From contig JASGFY010000027.1 of the NCBI GenBank assembly GCA_047605265.1, positions 1-39,460 on the forward strand: a DNA stretch of 39,460 nt, given 5' to 3'. Each line of letters starts with the position of its first letter. Position 1 is the stretch's first letter. This document shows positions 8,609 to 16,607 of this stretch, piece by piece. The DNA is from Solimonas sp047605265 (GTDB lineage: Bacteria; Pseudomonadota; Gammaproteobacteria; Nevskiales; Nevskiaceae). The notes beneath the pieces were generated by a model. It searched no databases. It saw nothing but the letters and a program-made list of their open reading frames with translations, and had not been told where the DNA came from. A program made the position numbers and the translations under genes.

Positions 8609-9484
8609 TCAGAACACCGGGCCCTTCAGCAGGTCGCGCAGATAACTGCCGTAGCCGTTCTTCGACAGAGGCTTGGCCAGCGCCTCGAGCTGCGCGTCGT
8701 CGATCCAGCCCCGACGCCATGCGACTTCCTCGGGACACGCGAACTTGAGTCCCTGGCGGCGCTCGAGCGTCTGCACGAACTGTGCGGCGTCCAGCAGGGA
8801 ATCGGGCGTTCCGGTATCGAGCCAGGCATCGCCGCGCCCCATCACCTCGACCTGGAGGTGCCCCTGCCGCAGATAGGCGAGATTCAGATCGGTGATTTCG
8901 AGCTCGCCGCGCGGCGACGGTTTCACGGCCTTGGCCAGCTCCACGACGTTCTCGTCGTAGAAGTACAGGCCGGTCACCGCATATCGGCTTTTCGGCGCGG
9001 CGGGTTTTTCTTCGATCGAGACGGCCTCGCCCCTGGCGTTGAACTCGACGACGCCGTAACGCTCCGGATCGTGGACCGGGTAGGCGAAAACCGTTGCGCC
9101 CTTGTCGATCCGCGTCGCGCGCTCCAGGCGCTCGGCGAAGTTGTGGCCAAAGAACAGGTTGTCGCCGAGTACGAGGGCCGCCGCCGCGCCGCCGAGAAAC
9201 GCTTCGCCGAGGATGAAGGCCTGCGCGAGACCGTCGGGCGAAGGCTGCACCTGATACTGCAGCGACAAGCCCCAGCGCGCGCCGTTTCCGAGCAGCTGCT
9301 GGAAGCGCGGCGTGTCCTGCGGCGTCGAGATGATGAGAATCTCGCGAATGCCGGCGAGCATCAGCGTCGTCAGCGGATAGTAGATCATGGGCTTGTCGTA
9401 AACCGGCAGCAGCTGCTTCGACATCGCCTGCGTCATCGGGTAAAGCCGCGTGCCGGAGCCGCCGGCGAGGATGATGCCCTTCAT
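8609..9484 (-). CDS. rfbA: Glucose-1-phosphate thymidylyltransferase
   Basis: Makes dTDP-glucose from dTTP and glucose-1-phosphate, the first step of dTDP-rhamnose synthesis. The 291-residue protein starts 'MKGIILAGGSGTRLYP', the nucleotidyltransferase signature, followed by 'SKQLLPVYDKPMIYYPL' and 'VLGDNLFFGH'. The ATG at 9484 overlaps the rfbB stop by four bases (ATGA), which fixes the start against a longer open frame. Feedback inhibition by dTDP-rhamnose is known for the family and is not visible here. Confidence 0.95.
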   Translation of the reverse strand: MKGIILAGGSGTRLYPMTQAMSKQLLPVYDKPMIYYPLTTLMLAGIREILIISTPQDTPRFQQLLGNGARWGLSLQYQVQPSPDGLAQAFILGEAFLGGAAAALVLGDNLFFGHNFAERLERATRIDKGATVFAYPVHDPERYGVVEFNARGEAVSIEEKPAAPKSRYAVTGLYFYDENVVELAKAVKPSPRGELEITDLNLAYLRQGHLQVEVMGRGDAWLDTGTPDSLLDAAQFVQTLERRQGLKFACPEEVAWRRGWIDDAQLEALAKPLSKNGYGSYLRDLLKGPVF

Positions 9485-10560
9485 GCATGCACCCGCTGGC
9501 CGTAGTGGGTTTCGACCCAGTTGCGGTATTCGCCGCTGGTGACGCCGCGCACCCATTCCTCGTTGTCCAGATACCACCGGACGGTCTTGCGCAGGCCCGA
9601 TTCGAAGCTCTCCGCCTGTCGCCAGCCGAGCTCGCGCTCGAGCTTGGCGCAATCGATCGCATAGCGCTGATCGTGGCCCGGACGATCCGTCACGAATTCG
9701 ATGAGGCGCTCGCGGGGCTCGGCGAGCGGACGCCATTCGTCGAGGACCGCACAGATCTGCGTGACGACGTCGATATTACGGCGCTCCGCGCGACCGCCCA
9801 CGCAATAGACCTCGCCGACCTTGCCGTGCTCGAGCACGCTGCGCAGCGCCTGCGCGTGATCGCCGACGTAGAGCCAGTCGCGCACGTTGAGCCCCGCGCC
9901 GTAGACCGGCAGGCGCTTGCCGGCGGCGGCGTTGAGGATGGTCAGCGGAATGAGCTTCTCGGGAAACTGATACGGCCCGTAGTTGTTCGAGCAGTTCGTC
10001 GTCAGGACCGGCAGGCCGTAGGTGTGGTGATAGGCGCGCACCAGATGATCGGAGCCGGCCTTGGACGCCGAATACGGCGAGTTCGGCGCGTATGGCGTGG
10101 TTTCCGAGAAAGCACCGGTGTCGCCGAGGCTGCCGAAAACCTCGTCCGTCGAAACATGGTGAAAGCGGAAAGCGGCGCGCCGCTGCGGCGACAGCCGGGT
10201 CCAGTATTCGCGCACCGCATCGAGCAGAACGAAGGTGCCGACGACGTTGGTTTCGACGAAAGCGCCGGGCCCGTGGATCGAACGGTCGACGTGGCTCTCC
10301 GCCGCAAGGTGCACAACGGCATCGGGTTCGTACTTCTGCATCAGCGCGCGCATCGCGGCGGCATCGCCGATATCGGCGCGCACGAACGCGAATCGCGCAT
10401 GCTCGGCGACCGGCTGCAGCGAAGCGAGGTTGCCGGCATACGTCAGCTTGTCGAGGGCGACGATGTGCCAGTCCGTCGCGGCGATCCAGTCGCGGACGAC
10501 ACATGAACCGATGAAGCCCGCCGCGCCCGTCACCACGACGGTTTTGCGTTGAATATCCAA
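9481..10560 (-). CDS. rfbB: dTDP-glucose 4,6-dehydratase
   Basis: Oxidises and dehydrates dTDP-D-glucose to the 4-keto-6-deoxy sugar using bound NAD+. The TTG at 10560 is preferred: GGGAG lies five bases before it, and it yields 359 residues beginning 'MDIQRKTVVVTGAAGFIG' with the glycine motif at 11-18. An ATG at 10629 would add 23 residues foreign to the family and has no better ribosome site. Catalytic features are 'STDEVFG' and 'YSASKAGSD'. 'YGPYQFPEKLIPL' and 'VRDWLYVGDHAQAL' are typical of RfbB. First gene of rfbBACD; transcription should start in 10561-10737. Confidence 0.94.
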   Translation of the reverse strand: MDIQRKTVVVTGAAGFIGSCVVRDWIAATDWHIVALDKLTYAGNLASLQPVAEHARFAFVRADIGDAAAMRALMQKYEPDAVVHLAAESHVDRSIHGPGAFVETNVVGTFVLLDAVREYWTRLSPQRRAAFRFHHVSTDEVFGSLGDTGAFSETTPYAPNSPYSASKAGSDHLVRAYHHTYGLPVLTTNCSNNYGPYQFPEKLIPLTILNAAAGKRLPVYGAGLNVRDWLYVGDHAQALRSVLEHGKVGEVYCVGGRAERRNIDVVTQICAVLDEWRPLAEPRERLIEFVTDRPGHDQRYAIDCAKLERELGWRQAESFESGLRKTVRWYLDNEEWVRGVTSGEYRNWVETHYGQRVHA

Positions 10561-10570
10561 AATATCTCCC
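10558..10570 (-). promoter_or_regulatory. Ribosome binding site deciding a TTG start for rfbB
   Basis: Read on the minus strand, GGGAG (10570-10566) is followed by five bases and then TTG (10560-10558). The spacing and the fit of the protein N-terminus support this rare start codon. Confidence 0.6.
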
Positions 10571-10592
10571 TGGTGCCTTGGATCATATCCGT

Positions 10593-10612
10593 TGATGTCG
10601 AGCCTGACATCA
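10593..10612. repeat. Inverted repeat upstream of rfbB
   Basis: TGATGTC and GACATCA flank six bases in the 177-base gap between der and rfbB, about 35 bases before the rfbB start. It could be an operator or chance. No flanking T run makes it a terminator. Confidence 0.3.
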
Positions 10613-10737
10613 CCGCAGTTCGGGGGCATTGCGGAGTGCCGCGATGAGACTCGACAACCGGCTTTTCCGCAGAATCGAACTGGCGCTAGCTTAGGCGAAA
10701 TCGCACGCACAAAGCATGCTCGGCCGCAGATTCGCGA

Positions 10738-12138
10738 TCAGCGCTTCTTGACCCGCGCCATCAGCCGGCGCTTCTTCTTGATCTGCCGGCCGGTCAGCTC
10801 GTTCTTCTTGTCCTTGAACGGATTGTCGCCGGTCTTGAAGCGCATCAGCAGCGGCACGCCCTTCAGGGCGAGCGCGGCGCGGAACTGGTTGGCCAGATAG
10901 CGCTTGTAGCTTTCCGGCAGCCTGTCGGTCTGGTTGCCGTGCACGACGATGCACGGCGGATTGCTGCCGCCCTGGTGCGCGTAGCGCAGCTTGATGCGGC
11001 GGCCGAGCACGGCCGGCGGCTGGTGCGCCTCGACGGCGGCCCCGAGGATGCGGTTGAGCTCCGGCGTCGAGAACTCGCGCGTCGTCGCCTCGTAGGCGGT
11101 CTGCACGTCCTCCATCAACTCGCGCAAGCCGGAACCGTGCTTCGCCGCGATGAAATGCACCGGCGCGTAATCGAGGAACGGCAGCTTCAGCGAAACCTGA
11201 TAGCGCACCTGCTCGCGCTCGCCGCCGCCCAGCCCGTCCCACTTGTTGACGGCGAGCACCAGCGCGCGGCCGCGCTGCGCGATCAGGCCCATCAGCTTGG
11301 CGTCCTGCTCGCCGATGTCGTTCTGCGCGTCGACCACGGCGATGACCACGTGCGCGCGCTCGATCGCCTCGAGCGTCTTGACGATTGAGAACTTCTCGAC
11401 CGCTTCCCAGACGCGCGCCTTGCGGCGGATGCCAGCGGTGTCGATCAGCGTGTACGGCGCGCCGTCGTACTCGAAGGGCACGGCGATGGCGTCGCGCGTC
11501 GTGCCGGGATGGTCGGCGGCGAGCACGCGGTCCTCGCCGAGCAGGCGGTTGACCAGCGTCGACTTGCCGACGTTCGGGCGGCCGACGATGGCGACGCGCA
11601 CCGTGCCGTCGTCGCGCGGCGGCTCCGGCGCGATGGCGGGCAGCTTGTCGAGCACACCGCGCAGCAGGACATTGACGCCCTGCCCGTGCTCGGCCGAGAT
11701 CGTCGTCGGCTCGCCGAAGCCCAACGAATAGAAATCGGCGGCCGACTGCGCGTGCGGCCGGCCCTCGCTCTTGTTGACGACCAGCGTCAGCGGCTTGCCG
11801 AGCTTGCGCAGATGGCGGGCGATCGAATCGTCGGCGCCGGTGCGGCCCTGCTGCACGTCGACGAGGAACAGCACGTGGTCGGCTTCCTCCAGCGCCATGC
11901 GCGCCTGTTCCTCGGCGAGCGCGGCGAGCGCGTCGCCCGACGCCGGCATCAGGCCGCCGGTGTCGACGACCACGAAGGCGCGGCCCTCGAACTGTCCGGT
12001 GCCGTACTGGCGATCGCGCGTCAGGCCCGGCAGATCGGCGACCAGCGCGTCGCGCGTGCCGGTCAGGCGATTGAACAGGGTCGACTTGCCGACGTTCGGA
12101 CGGCCGACGAGCACCAGCGTGGGCAGTTTGTCACTCAT
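10738..12138 (-). CDS. der: Ribosome-associated GTPase Der (EngA)
   Basis: Essential GTPase for 50S subunit maturation. Two tandem G domains carry 'GRPNVGKST' at about residues 12 and 186, each followed by DxxG ('DTGG', 'DTAG') and NKxD-type motifs ('VNKSEG', 'VNKWDG'). A KH-like domain and a strongly basic tail complete the 466 residues. The ATG at 12138 gives 'MSDKLPTLVLVGRPNVGKS'; the frame is open 13 codons further but without family similarity. A terminator after bamB lies upstream, so der may be read from its own promoter or by readthrough. In many betaproteobacteria hfq-hflXKC follows der; here the rfb operon does. Confidence 0.96.
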   Translation of the reverse strand: MSDKLPTLVLVGRPNVGKSTLFNRLTGTRDALVADLPGLTRDRQYGTGQFEGRAFVVVDTGGLMPASGDALAALAEEQARMALEEADHVLFLVDVQQGRTGADDSIARHLRKLGKPLTLVVNKSEGRPHAQSAADFYSLGFGEPTTISAEHGQGVNVLLRGVLDKLPAIAPEPPRDDGTVRVAIVGRPNVGKSTLVNRLLGEDRVLAADHPGTTRDAIAVPFEYDGAPYTLIDTAGIRRKARVWEAVEKFSIVKTLEAIERAHVVIAVVDAQNDIGEQDAKLMGLIAQRGRALVLAVNKWDGLGGGEREQVRYQVSLKLPFLDYAPVHFIAAKHGSGLRELMEDVQTAYEATTREFSTPELNRILGAAVEAHQPPAVLGRRIKLRYAHQGGSNPPCIVVHGNQTDRLPESYKRYLANQFRAALALKGVPLLMRFKTGDNPFKDKKNELTGRQIKKKRRLMARVKKR

Positions 12139-12202
12139 GGCGACTCTGGATGGCGATGGACGCGAATTGTCCGCCAAGGAACCGATGCGGAAAAGCGGAA
12201 CG

Positions 12203-12237
12203 AAAAAGGCAGACGGCGCCGGGAAGCGCCGCCCGCC
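12203..12237 (-). terminator. Rho-independent terminator after bamB
   Basis: Read on the minus strand, a 12-bp stem (12237-12226 with 12219-12208, two G-U pairs) closes a 6-base loop and ends in TTTTT (12207-12203). It falls 38 bases after the bamB stop and before der, ending the long minus-strand run. Confidence 0.75.
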
Positions 12238-12275
12238 CTGGGAAAAGCCCTGCTCCGGAGAAAAGCCTCAGCGAA

Positions 12276-13433
12276 TCAGCGAACCCTGATCGCCGCGATA
12301 TGGCCTTTGCTCGACAGCACGTAGAGCAGATCGTCGCCGACCGCCGGCGCGACGCGGATCGGCTTGCTGCCGACGCGGGTGCGGGCCACGATGCGGCCGT
12401 CCTTCGGGTCCAGCCAGTGCAGATAGCCCTTGTAGTCGCCGACCACGGCATAGCCCTTGAACATGGCCGGCGCCGACAGCTGACGATACTTGAGATCATC
12501 GTTCCGCCACAGCTCGGTCCCCGTCGTCGGATCGAGGCCGAACACCGTGCCGGCCTCGTCGGTCACCACGACGGCGTTGTCGGCGCGCGCGAGGCCGCTG
12601 TAGCTCTTGATCGAGCGGCGCCACAGAATCTGGCCGGTCTCCTGATCGAGGCAGGCGACTTCGCCGCCGAAGCTCGCGGCGTACAGCTCGCCGCCATCGC
12701 TGAGCAGCGGCGCATCGATGTCGGTGATGCGGTCGAGTTCGTTGCGGCCGGTCGGCGCCGCGACGACCTGCTCCCACGCGACCTGGCCGTCGCTGGTGCG
12801 CATCGCCAGCACGCGGCCGTTGTCGAGACCGATGTAGACGCGGTTGCCCAGCAGCGCCGGCTGCGACAGGCCGCGCAGCGTCAGGCTCGGCACGCTGCGG
12901 TCGACTTTCCACTGCTGCGCGCCGCTCTGCGCGTCGAGCCCGTAGACGTAGCCGTCGCCCGTGCGCATGAAGACGCGGTCGCCATCGCTGGCCGGCGGCG
13001 ACAGCGTCTCGCTGCTGAGGCGGACCGTCCACAGCGGCGTGCCGTCGGAACGCTTCACGGCCAGCACTTCGCCGTCCATCGTGCCGGCGAGCACCGCGTC
13101 GCCGGCCACCGTCGGACCGGACACCACGCGCTTGCGGGTCTTGGCGCGCCAGATGCGCTTGCCGTTCTTCGGATCGAAGGCGTAGAGGCGGCCGTCGACG
13201 TCGGCGCTGAACAGCGCGTCCGGCTCCAGCACGAGGCCGAGTTCGGTGTAGTACTGGTCGCTGCCGTCGCCGGCCGTCGCCGTCCAGGCCGTCTGCAGGC
13301 GGATCGCCGGATTGCTGATGTCCTTCAGCGGCGCCGGCTTGCGCACGTTCTTGCTCGAACAGGCGCCGACCGCGAGCGCGGCGACGACGATCAGGCCGAG
13401 CGCCAGCGGCCGATACCGCGACGAGGCGATCAC
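12276..13433 (-). CDS. bamB: Outer membrane assembly lipoprotein BamB
   Basis: Lipoprotein of the BAM complex that helps insert beta-barrel proteins into the outer membrane. The GTG at 13433 overlaps the yfgM stop by four bases (GTGA) and gives a 385-residue precursor with signal peptide and lipobox 'AVGAC', lipid-bearing C25. The rest is a beta-propeller of PQQ-type repeats, seen as recurring 'YAFDPKNGKRIW', 'YGLDAQSGAQQW', 'ACLDQETGQILW', 'FGLDPTTGTELW' and 'HWLDPKDGRIV'. The order hisS-yfgM-bamB-der is conserved in proteobacteria and supports the call. A terminator follows. Confidence 0.94.
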   Translation of the reverse strand: MIASSRYRPLALGLIVVAALAVGACSSKNVRKPAPLKDISNPAIRLQTAWTATAGDGSDQYYTELGLVLEPDALFSADVDGRLYAFDPKNGKRIWRAKTRKRVVSGPTVAGDAVLAGTMDGEVLAVKRSDGTPLWTVRLSSETLSPPASDGDRVFMRTGDGYVYGLDAQSGAQQWKVDRSVPSLTLRGLSQPALLGNRVYIGLDNGRVLAMRTSDGQVAWEQVVAAPTGRNELDRITDIDAPLLSDGGELYAASFGGEVACLDQETGQILWRRSIKSYSGLARADNAVVVTDEAGTVFGLDPTTGTELWRNDDLKYRQLSAPAMFKGYAVVGDYKGYLHWLDPKDGRIVARTRVGSKPIRVAPAVGDDLLYVLSSKGHIAAIRVR

Positions 13434-14068
13434 GACTGCACCGCGTCGGCGAGATCGTCGAGCTTGCGCTGCAGCAGCTGCCGCCCCGGCTCGTCTTCCG
13501 GCGTCGCCGCAAAGGCTTTCTGGTAAGCCCCGCGCGCCGCCGCCCGATCGCCCTGCGCGAGCTTGATGTCGCCGCGCAGCTCGTCGTACAGCGCCGCGAA
13601 ACTGCCGGCGTCGCCGTCGAGCGTCTTCAGCGCCTCGTCGGGCTTGCCCTGCTGCCACTGCACGCGCGCGCTGCGCAGCTGGGCGATCTGCTGCAGGCCA
13701 TCGTCCTCGGCATGCTCGCGCACCCACTGCAGGCGCGTCGCCGCATCGCCGAGATCGTCGGCGGCGACCGCGGCGGCGGCCAGGCGCAGCTGCGCACCGG
13801 CGGCATACGGCGTGTCCGCGTAATCGGCGGTCAGCTTGTCGGCGAGCGGCTTGGCGACGTCGCTCTTGCCGTCGGCGATCGCCTTCTTGAGGTCTTCGTA
13901 CATCTGCGACGCGTCGGCGGCGCGCTGCTGCTTGTGGTTCTGCCAGCCTTCCCAGCCGAAGATCGCTGCCAGGCCGATCACCAGGCCCGCCGCCAGCGCC
14001 GGCCAGTTTTCCTTCCACCAGGTCTTCAGCTGCTCGGCTTGCGCTTCGTCGTCGTAGTGCGTCGTCAC
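13430..14068 (-). CDS. yfgM: YfgM-family TPR membrane protein
   Basis: A 212-residue protein with a short cytoplasmic N-terminus, one membrane helix (about 22-38) and a periplasmic helical domain with TPR-like repeats ('LKTLDGDAGSFAALYDE', 'GDRAAARGAYQKAFA'). The GTG at 14068 gives 'MTTHYDDEAQAEQLKTWW', the typical family opening with an acidic, glutamine-rich start before the helix. YfgM is an ancillary SecYEG partner linked to periplasmic chaperones in E. coli. It lies between hisS (44 bases upstream) and bamB (4-base overlap), the usual order. Confidence 0.9.
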   Translation of the reverse strand: MTTHYDDEAQAEQLKTWWKENWPALAAGLVIGLAAIFGWEGWQNHKQQRAADASQMYEDLKKAIADGKSDVAKPLADKLTADYADTPYAAGAQLRLAAAAVAADDLGDAATRLQWVREHAEDDGLQQIAQLRSARVQWQQGKPDEALKTLDGDAGSFAALYDELRGDIKLAQGDRAAARGAYQKAFAATPEDEPGRQLLQRKLDDLADAVQS

Positions 14069-14112
14069 GGGGAATCGGATCTCTGGAAGATGGACGGATG
14101 GGGCGCGGTGGT

Positions 14113-15402
14113 TTACCGCTTCACAAGACCGGCGAGATGGCCCGCCAGTTCCTGCCATGCCACGAATTCGGCTGCGGCCGGCGGCTCCGCGCCGGCACCT
14201 CGGAGGGATTTTACTTGAACCGTGCGGGCTTCGATTTCGGCTTCGCCGGCGATCAGCGCCACAGCCGCGCCGCTGCGATCGGCGCGCTTGAGCTGCGCGG
14301 CGAGCTTGCCGCCGCCGGCGTGCAGCACGAGCCGCAGGCCGGGGATCGCGTCACGAAGCCGCTCGGCGAGCTTGCGCGCCTCGCGCTGCGCCGCCTCGCC
14401 CAGCCAGCAAAAATAGACATGCGCGTCGCCGCTGTCGGCCGGCACGCCGAACGCCTTTTGCAACAGCAGGAGGCGTTCGACACCACTGGCCCAGCCGACC
14501 GCCGGCGTCGGCGTGCCGCCGAGCTGCTCGACCAGGCCGTCGTAACGGCCGCCGGCAAGCACCGTGCCCTGCGCGCCGAGCTGCCGCGTCGTCCACTCGA
14601 ACACCGTGCTCGTGTAGTAGTCGAGGCCGCGCACGAGACGGGCGTTGATCGTACAGGCGATGCCCAGATCGGCGAGTCCCTGCCGCACGCCGTCGAAGTG
14701 CGCCCGCGCCGCGTCGTCGAAGCAGTCGGCAATGCTCGGTGCGTCGGCAAGGATCTTCTGCGTCTCCGGCGACTTCGAGTCGAGCACGCGCAGCGGATTG
14801 CTGTGCATGCGGCGCCTCGAGTCGGTGTCGAGCGAGGCTTCGTGACGCTGCAGGAAATCAATCAGCGCGGCGCGGTAGCGCGCACGCACCTCGCTGCTGC
14901 CCAACGAGTTCAGTTCAAGCGACAGGTCCTTGAGGCCGAGCTGGCGCAGCAGGCGCGCCGACACGGCGATCGCCTCGACGTCGGCATCGGCGCTGGCGAT
15001 GCCGTAGCACTCGAGGCCGAGCTGGTGGAACTGGCGGTAGCGGCCGGCCTGCGGGCGCTCGTGGCGGAACATCGGACCCGCGTACCAGAGGCGCTGCTGC
15101 TGGTTGTGCAGCAGGCCGTGCTCCAGACCGGCGCGCACGCAGGAGGCGGTGCCTTCCGGACGCAGGGTCAGGCTGTCGCCCTCGCGGTCCTCGAAGGTGA
15201 ACATCTCCTTCTCGACGATGTCGGTGACCTCGCCGATCGAGCGCTTGAACAGGCCGGTATGTTCGAGCAGCGGCAGGCGGATCTCGCCGTAGCCGTAGGC
15301 CGCGAACACGTCGCCGGCGACGCGGTGCAGTTGCTGCCAGGCCGCGGCATCAGCAGGCAATACGTCGTTGAATCCGCGAACGGACTGGAAGAGGTTGGCC
15401 AT
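14113..15402 (-). CDS. hisS: Histidyl-tRNA synthetase
   Basis: Class II aminoacyl-tRNA synthetase of 429 residues charging tRNA-His. Motif 2 is 'FRHERPQAGRYRQFHQ', the histidine-specific loops are 'LVRGLDYYTSTVFE' and 'AGGRYDGLVEQLGG', and motif 3 lies at 'GWASGVERL'. A C-terminal anticodon-binding domain follows. The ATG at 15402 gives 'MANLFQSVRGFNDVLP'. Its leader has only a weak AAAGA ribosome site and contains the 7-bp repeat array at 15412-15439, so the repeat may affect its expression. Confidence 0.96.
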   Translation of the reverse strand: MANLFQSVRGFNDVLPADAAAWQQLHRVAGDVFAAYGYGEIRLPLLEHTGLFKRSIGEVTDIVEKEMFTFEDREGDSLTLRPEGTASCVRAGLEHGLLHNQQQRLWYAGPMFRHERPQAGRYRQFHQLGLECYGIASADADVEAIAVSARLLRQLGLKDLSLELNSLGSSEVRARYRAALIDFLQRHEASLDTDSRRRMHSNPLRVLDSKSPETQKILADAPSIADCFDDAARAHFDGVRQGLADLGIACTINARLVRGLDYYTSTVFEWTTRQLGAQGTVLAGGRYDGLVEQLGGTPTPAVGWASGVERLLLLQKAFGVPADSGDAHVYFCWLGEAAQREARKLAERLRDAIPGLRLVLHAGGGKLAAQLKRADRSGAAVALIAGEAEIEARTVQVKSLRGAGAEPPAAAEFVAWQELAGHLAGLVKR

Positions 15403-15411
15403 TCTTTAAAC

Positions 15412-15488
15412 GTGATTCGTGATTCGTGATTCGTGATTGGGGACTGCAGGGGTGTGCTTTGAATCAAAAATCACGAATCACCCATCAC
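15412..15488. repeat. Inverted arrays of a 7-bp repeat (GTGATTC) between hisS and ispG
   Basis: Four tandem heptamers (GTGATTC three times, then GTGATTG) occupy 15412-15439. An oppositely oriented set of four, two of them imperfect, occupies 15461-15488. Thirteen bases at 15426-15438 pair perfectly with 15469-15481 around a 30-base loop. The second array includes the last codons and stop of ispG; the first ends 9 bases from the hisS start codon. Confidence 0.85.
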
Positions 15489-16586
15489 TTCTTTTTTGCT
15501 TTTTCTCTGCGCGATCTTCTCGCGCACGAGCTTTTCGAGCACATCAACCAGCTCGTGATTGTGCGCCTTGTGCTGGATCCTGCCGTCGACGTAGATGGAG
15601 TTCGGATAGCCGCCGGCCACGCCGATCGCCGCCTCGCGCGCCTCGCCGGGGCCGTTGACGACGCAGCCGATGACGGCGAGATCGAGCGGCTCGTCGATTT
15701 CCTCGAAGCGCGATTCGAGTTCGGCGACGGTCTTCACCACGTCGAAGTTCTGCCGCGAACACGACGGACAGGCGACGAGGTTGATGCCGCGCGCACGCAG
15801 GTGCAGCGACTTCAGCATATCCCAGCCGACCTTCACTTCCTCGACCGGATCGGCGGCCAGCGACACGCGGATGGTGTCGCCAATGCCGTCGGCGAGCAGC
15901 AAGCCCAGGCCGATCGAGCTTTTCACCGCACCGGCGCGCTGGCCACCGGCCTCGGTGATGCCCAGATGCAGCGGCTGATCGATCAGCTGCGCGAGCTTGC
16001 GGTAGGCGAATACCGTCAGGAAGATTTCGCTGGCCTTCAGCGAGACCTTGAAGTCCTCGAAGTTGTGGCGCTTGAGGATATCGATGTGGCGCAGCGCGCT
16101 TTCCACGAGCGCGTCGGCGTTCGGCTCGCCGTACTTCTCCTGCAGCTCGGCTTCGAGCGAACCGGCGTTGACGCCGATGCGGATCGGGATGCCGTGGTGC
16201 TTGGCGCAGGCCACGACTTCCGAGACCTTCTTGTCCGAGCCGATGTTGCCGGGATTGATCCGCAGGCAGTCGGCGCCGGCCTCGGCGGCGGCGAGGCCGC
16301 ACTTGTAGTTGAAGTGGATGTCGGCGACCAGCGGCACGTAGCCGACTTCCTTCTTGATCCTGCCGAAGGCTTCGGCAGCCACCAGCGTCGGCACCGAGAC
16401 GCGCACGATGTCGGCGCCCGCCTTCACCGCCGCGCGGATCTGCGCGACGGTCGCCGCGACGTCCTCCGTGTCGGTGTTGGTCATCGTCTGCACCGAGACC
16501 GGCGCGCCGCCACCGACCGCGACGCGGCCGACGCGGATCTGCCGCGACACGCGGCGCCGAATCTCGTGGTGACTGGTCATCGCCAT
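15471..16586 (-). CDS. ispG: 4-hydroxy-3-methylbut-2-en-1-yl diphosphate synthase IspG
   Basis: Fe-S enzyme of the MEP isoprenoid pathway that opens the cyclic diphosphate MEcPP to HMBPP. The 371 residues match the bacterial length. Cluster ligands are C273 and C276 in 'ACPSCSRQNFD' and C308 in 'GCVVNGPGEA'; the TIM-barrel start 'VSVQTMTNTDTEDV' is conserved. AAGGGG eight bases before the ATG at 16586 supports the start. The last five codons (VMGDS) and the stop are built from the 7-bp repeat array, so the C-terminus may have been altered by the repeat. Located between rodZ (21-base gap) and hisS. Confidence 0.95.
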   Translation of the reverse strand: MAMTSHHEIRRRVSRQIRVGRVAVGGGAPVSVQTMTNTDTEDVAATVAQIRAAVKAGADIVRVSVPTLVAAEAFGRIKKEVGYVPLVADIHFNYKCGLAAAEAGADCLRINPGNIGSDKKVSEVVACAKHHGIPIRIGVNAGSLEAELQEKYGEPNADALVESALRHIDILKRHNFEDFKVSLKASEIFLTVFAYRKLAQLIDQPLHLGITEAGGQRAGAVKSSIGLGLLLADGIGDTIRVSLAADPVEEVKVGWDMLKSLHLRARGINLVACPSCSRQNFDVVKTVAELESRFEEIDEPLDLAVIGCVVNGPGEAREAAIGVAGGYPNSIYVDGRIQHKAHNHELVDVLEKLVREKIAQRKSKKEVMGDS

Positions 16587-16607
16587 GCGGCGTCCCCTTG
16601 CCGGGCC

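Noticed and set aside
15412..15488. Heptamer arrays considered as a CRISPR
   Set aside because: Units are 7 bp and directly tandem, without spacers or cas genes.
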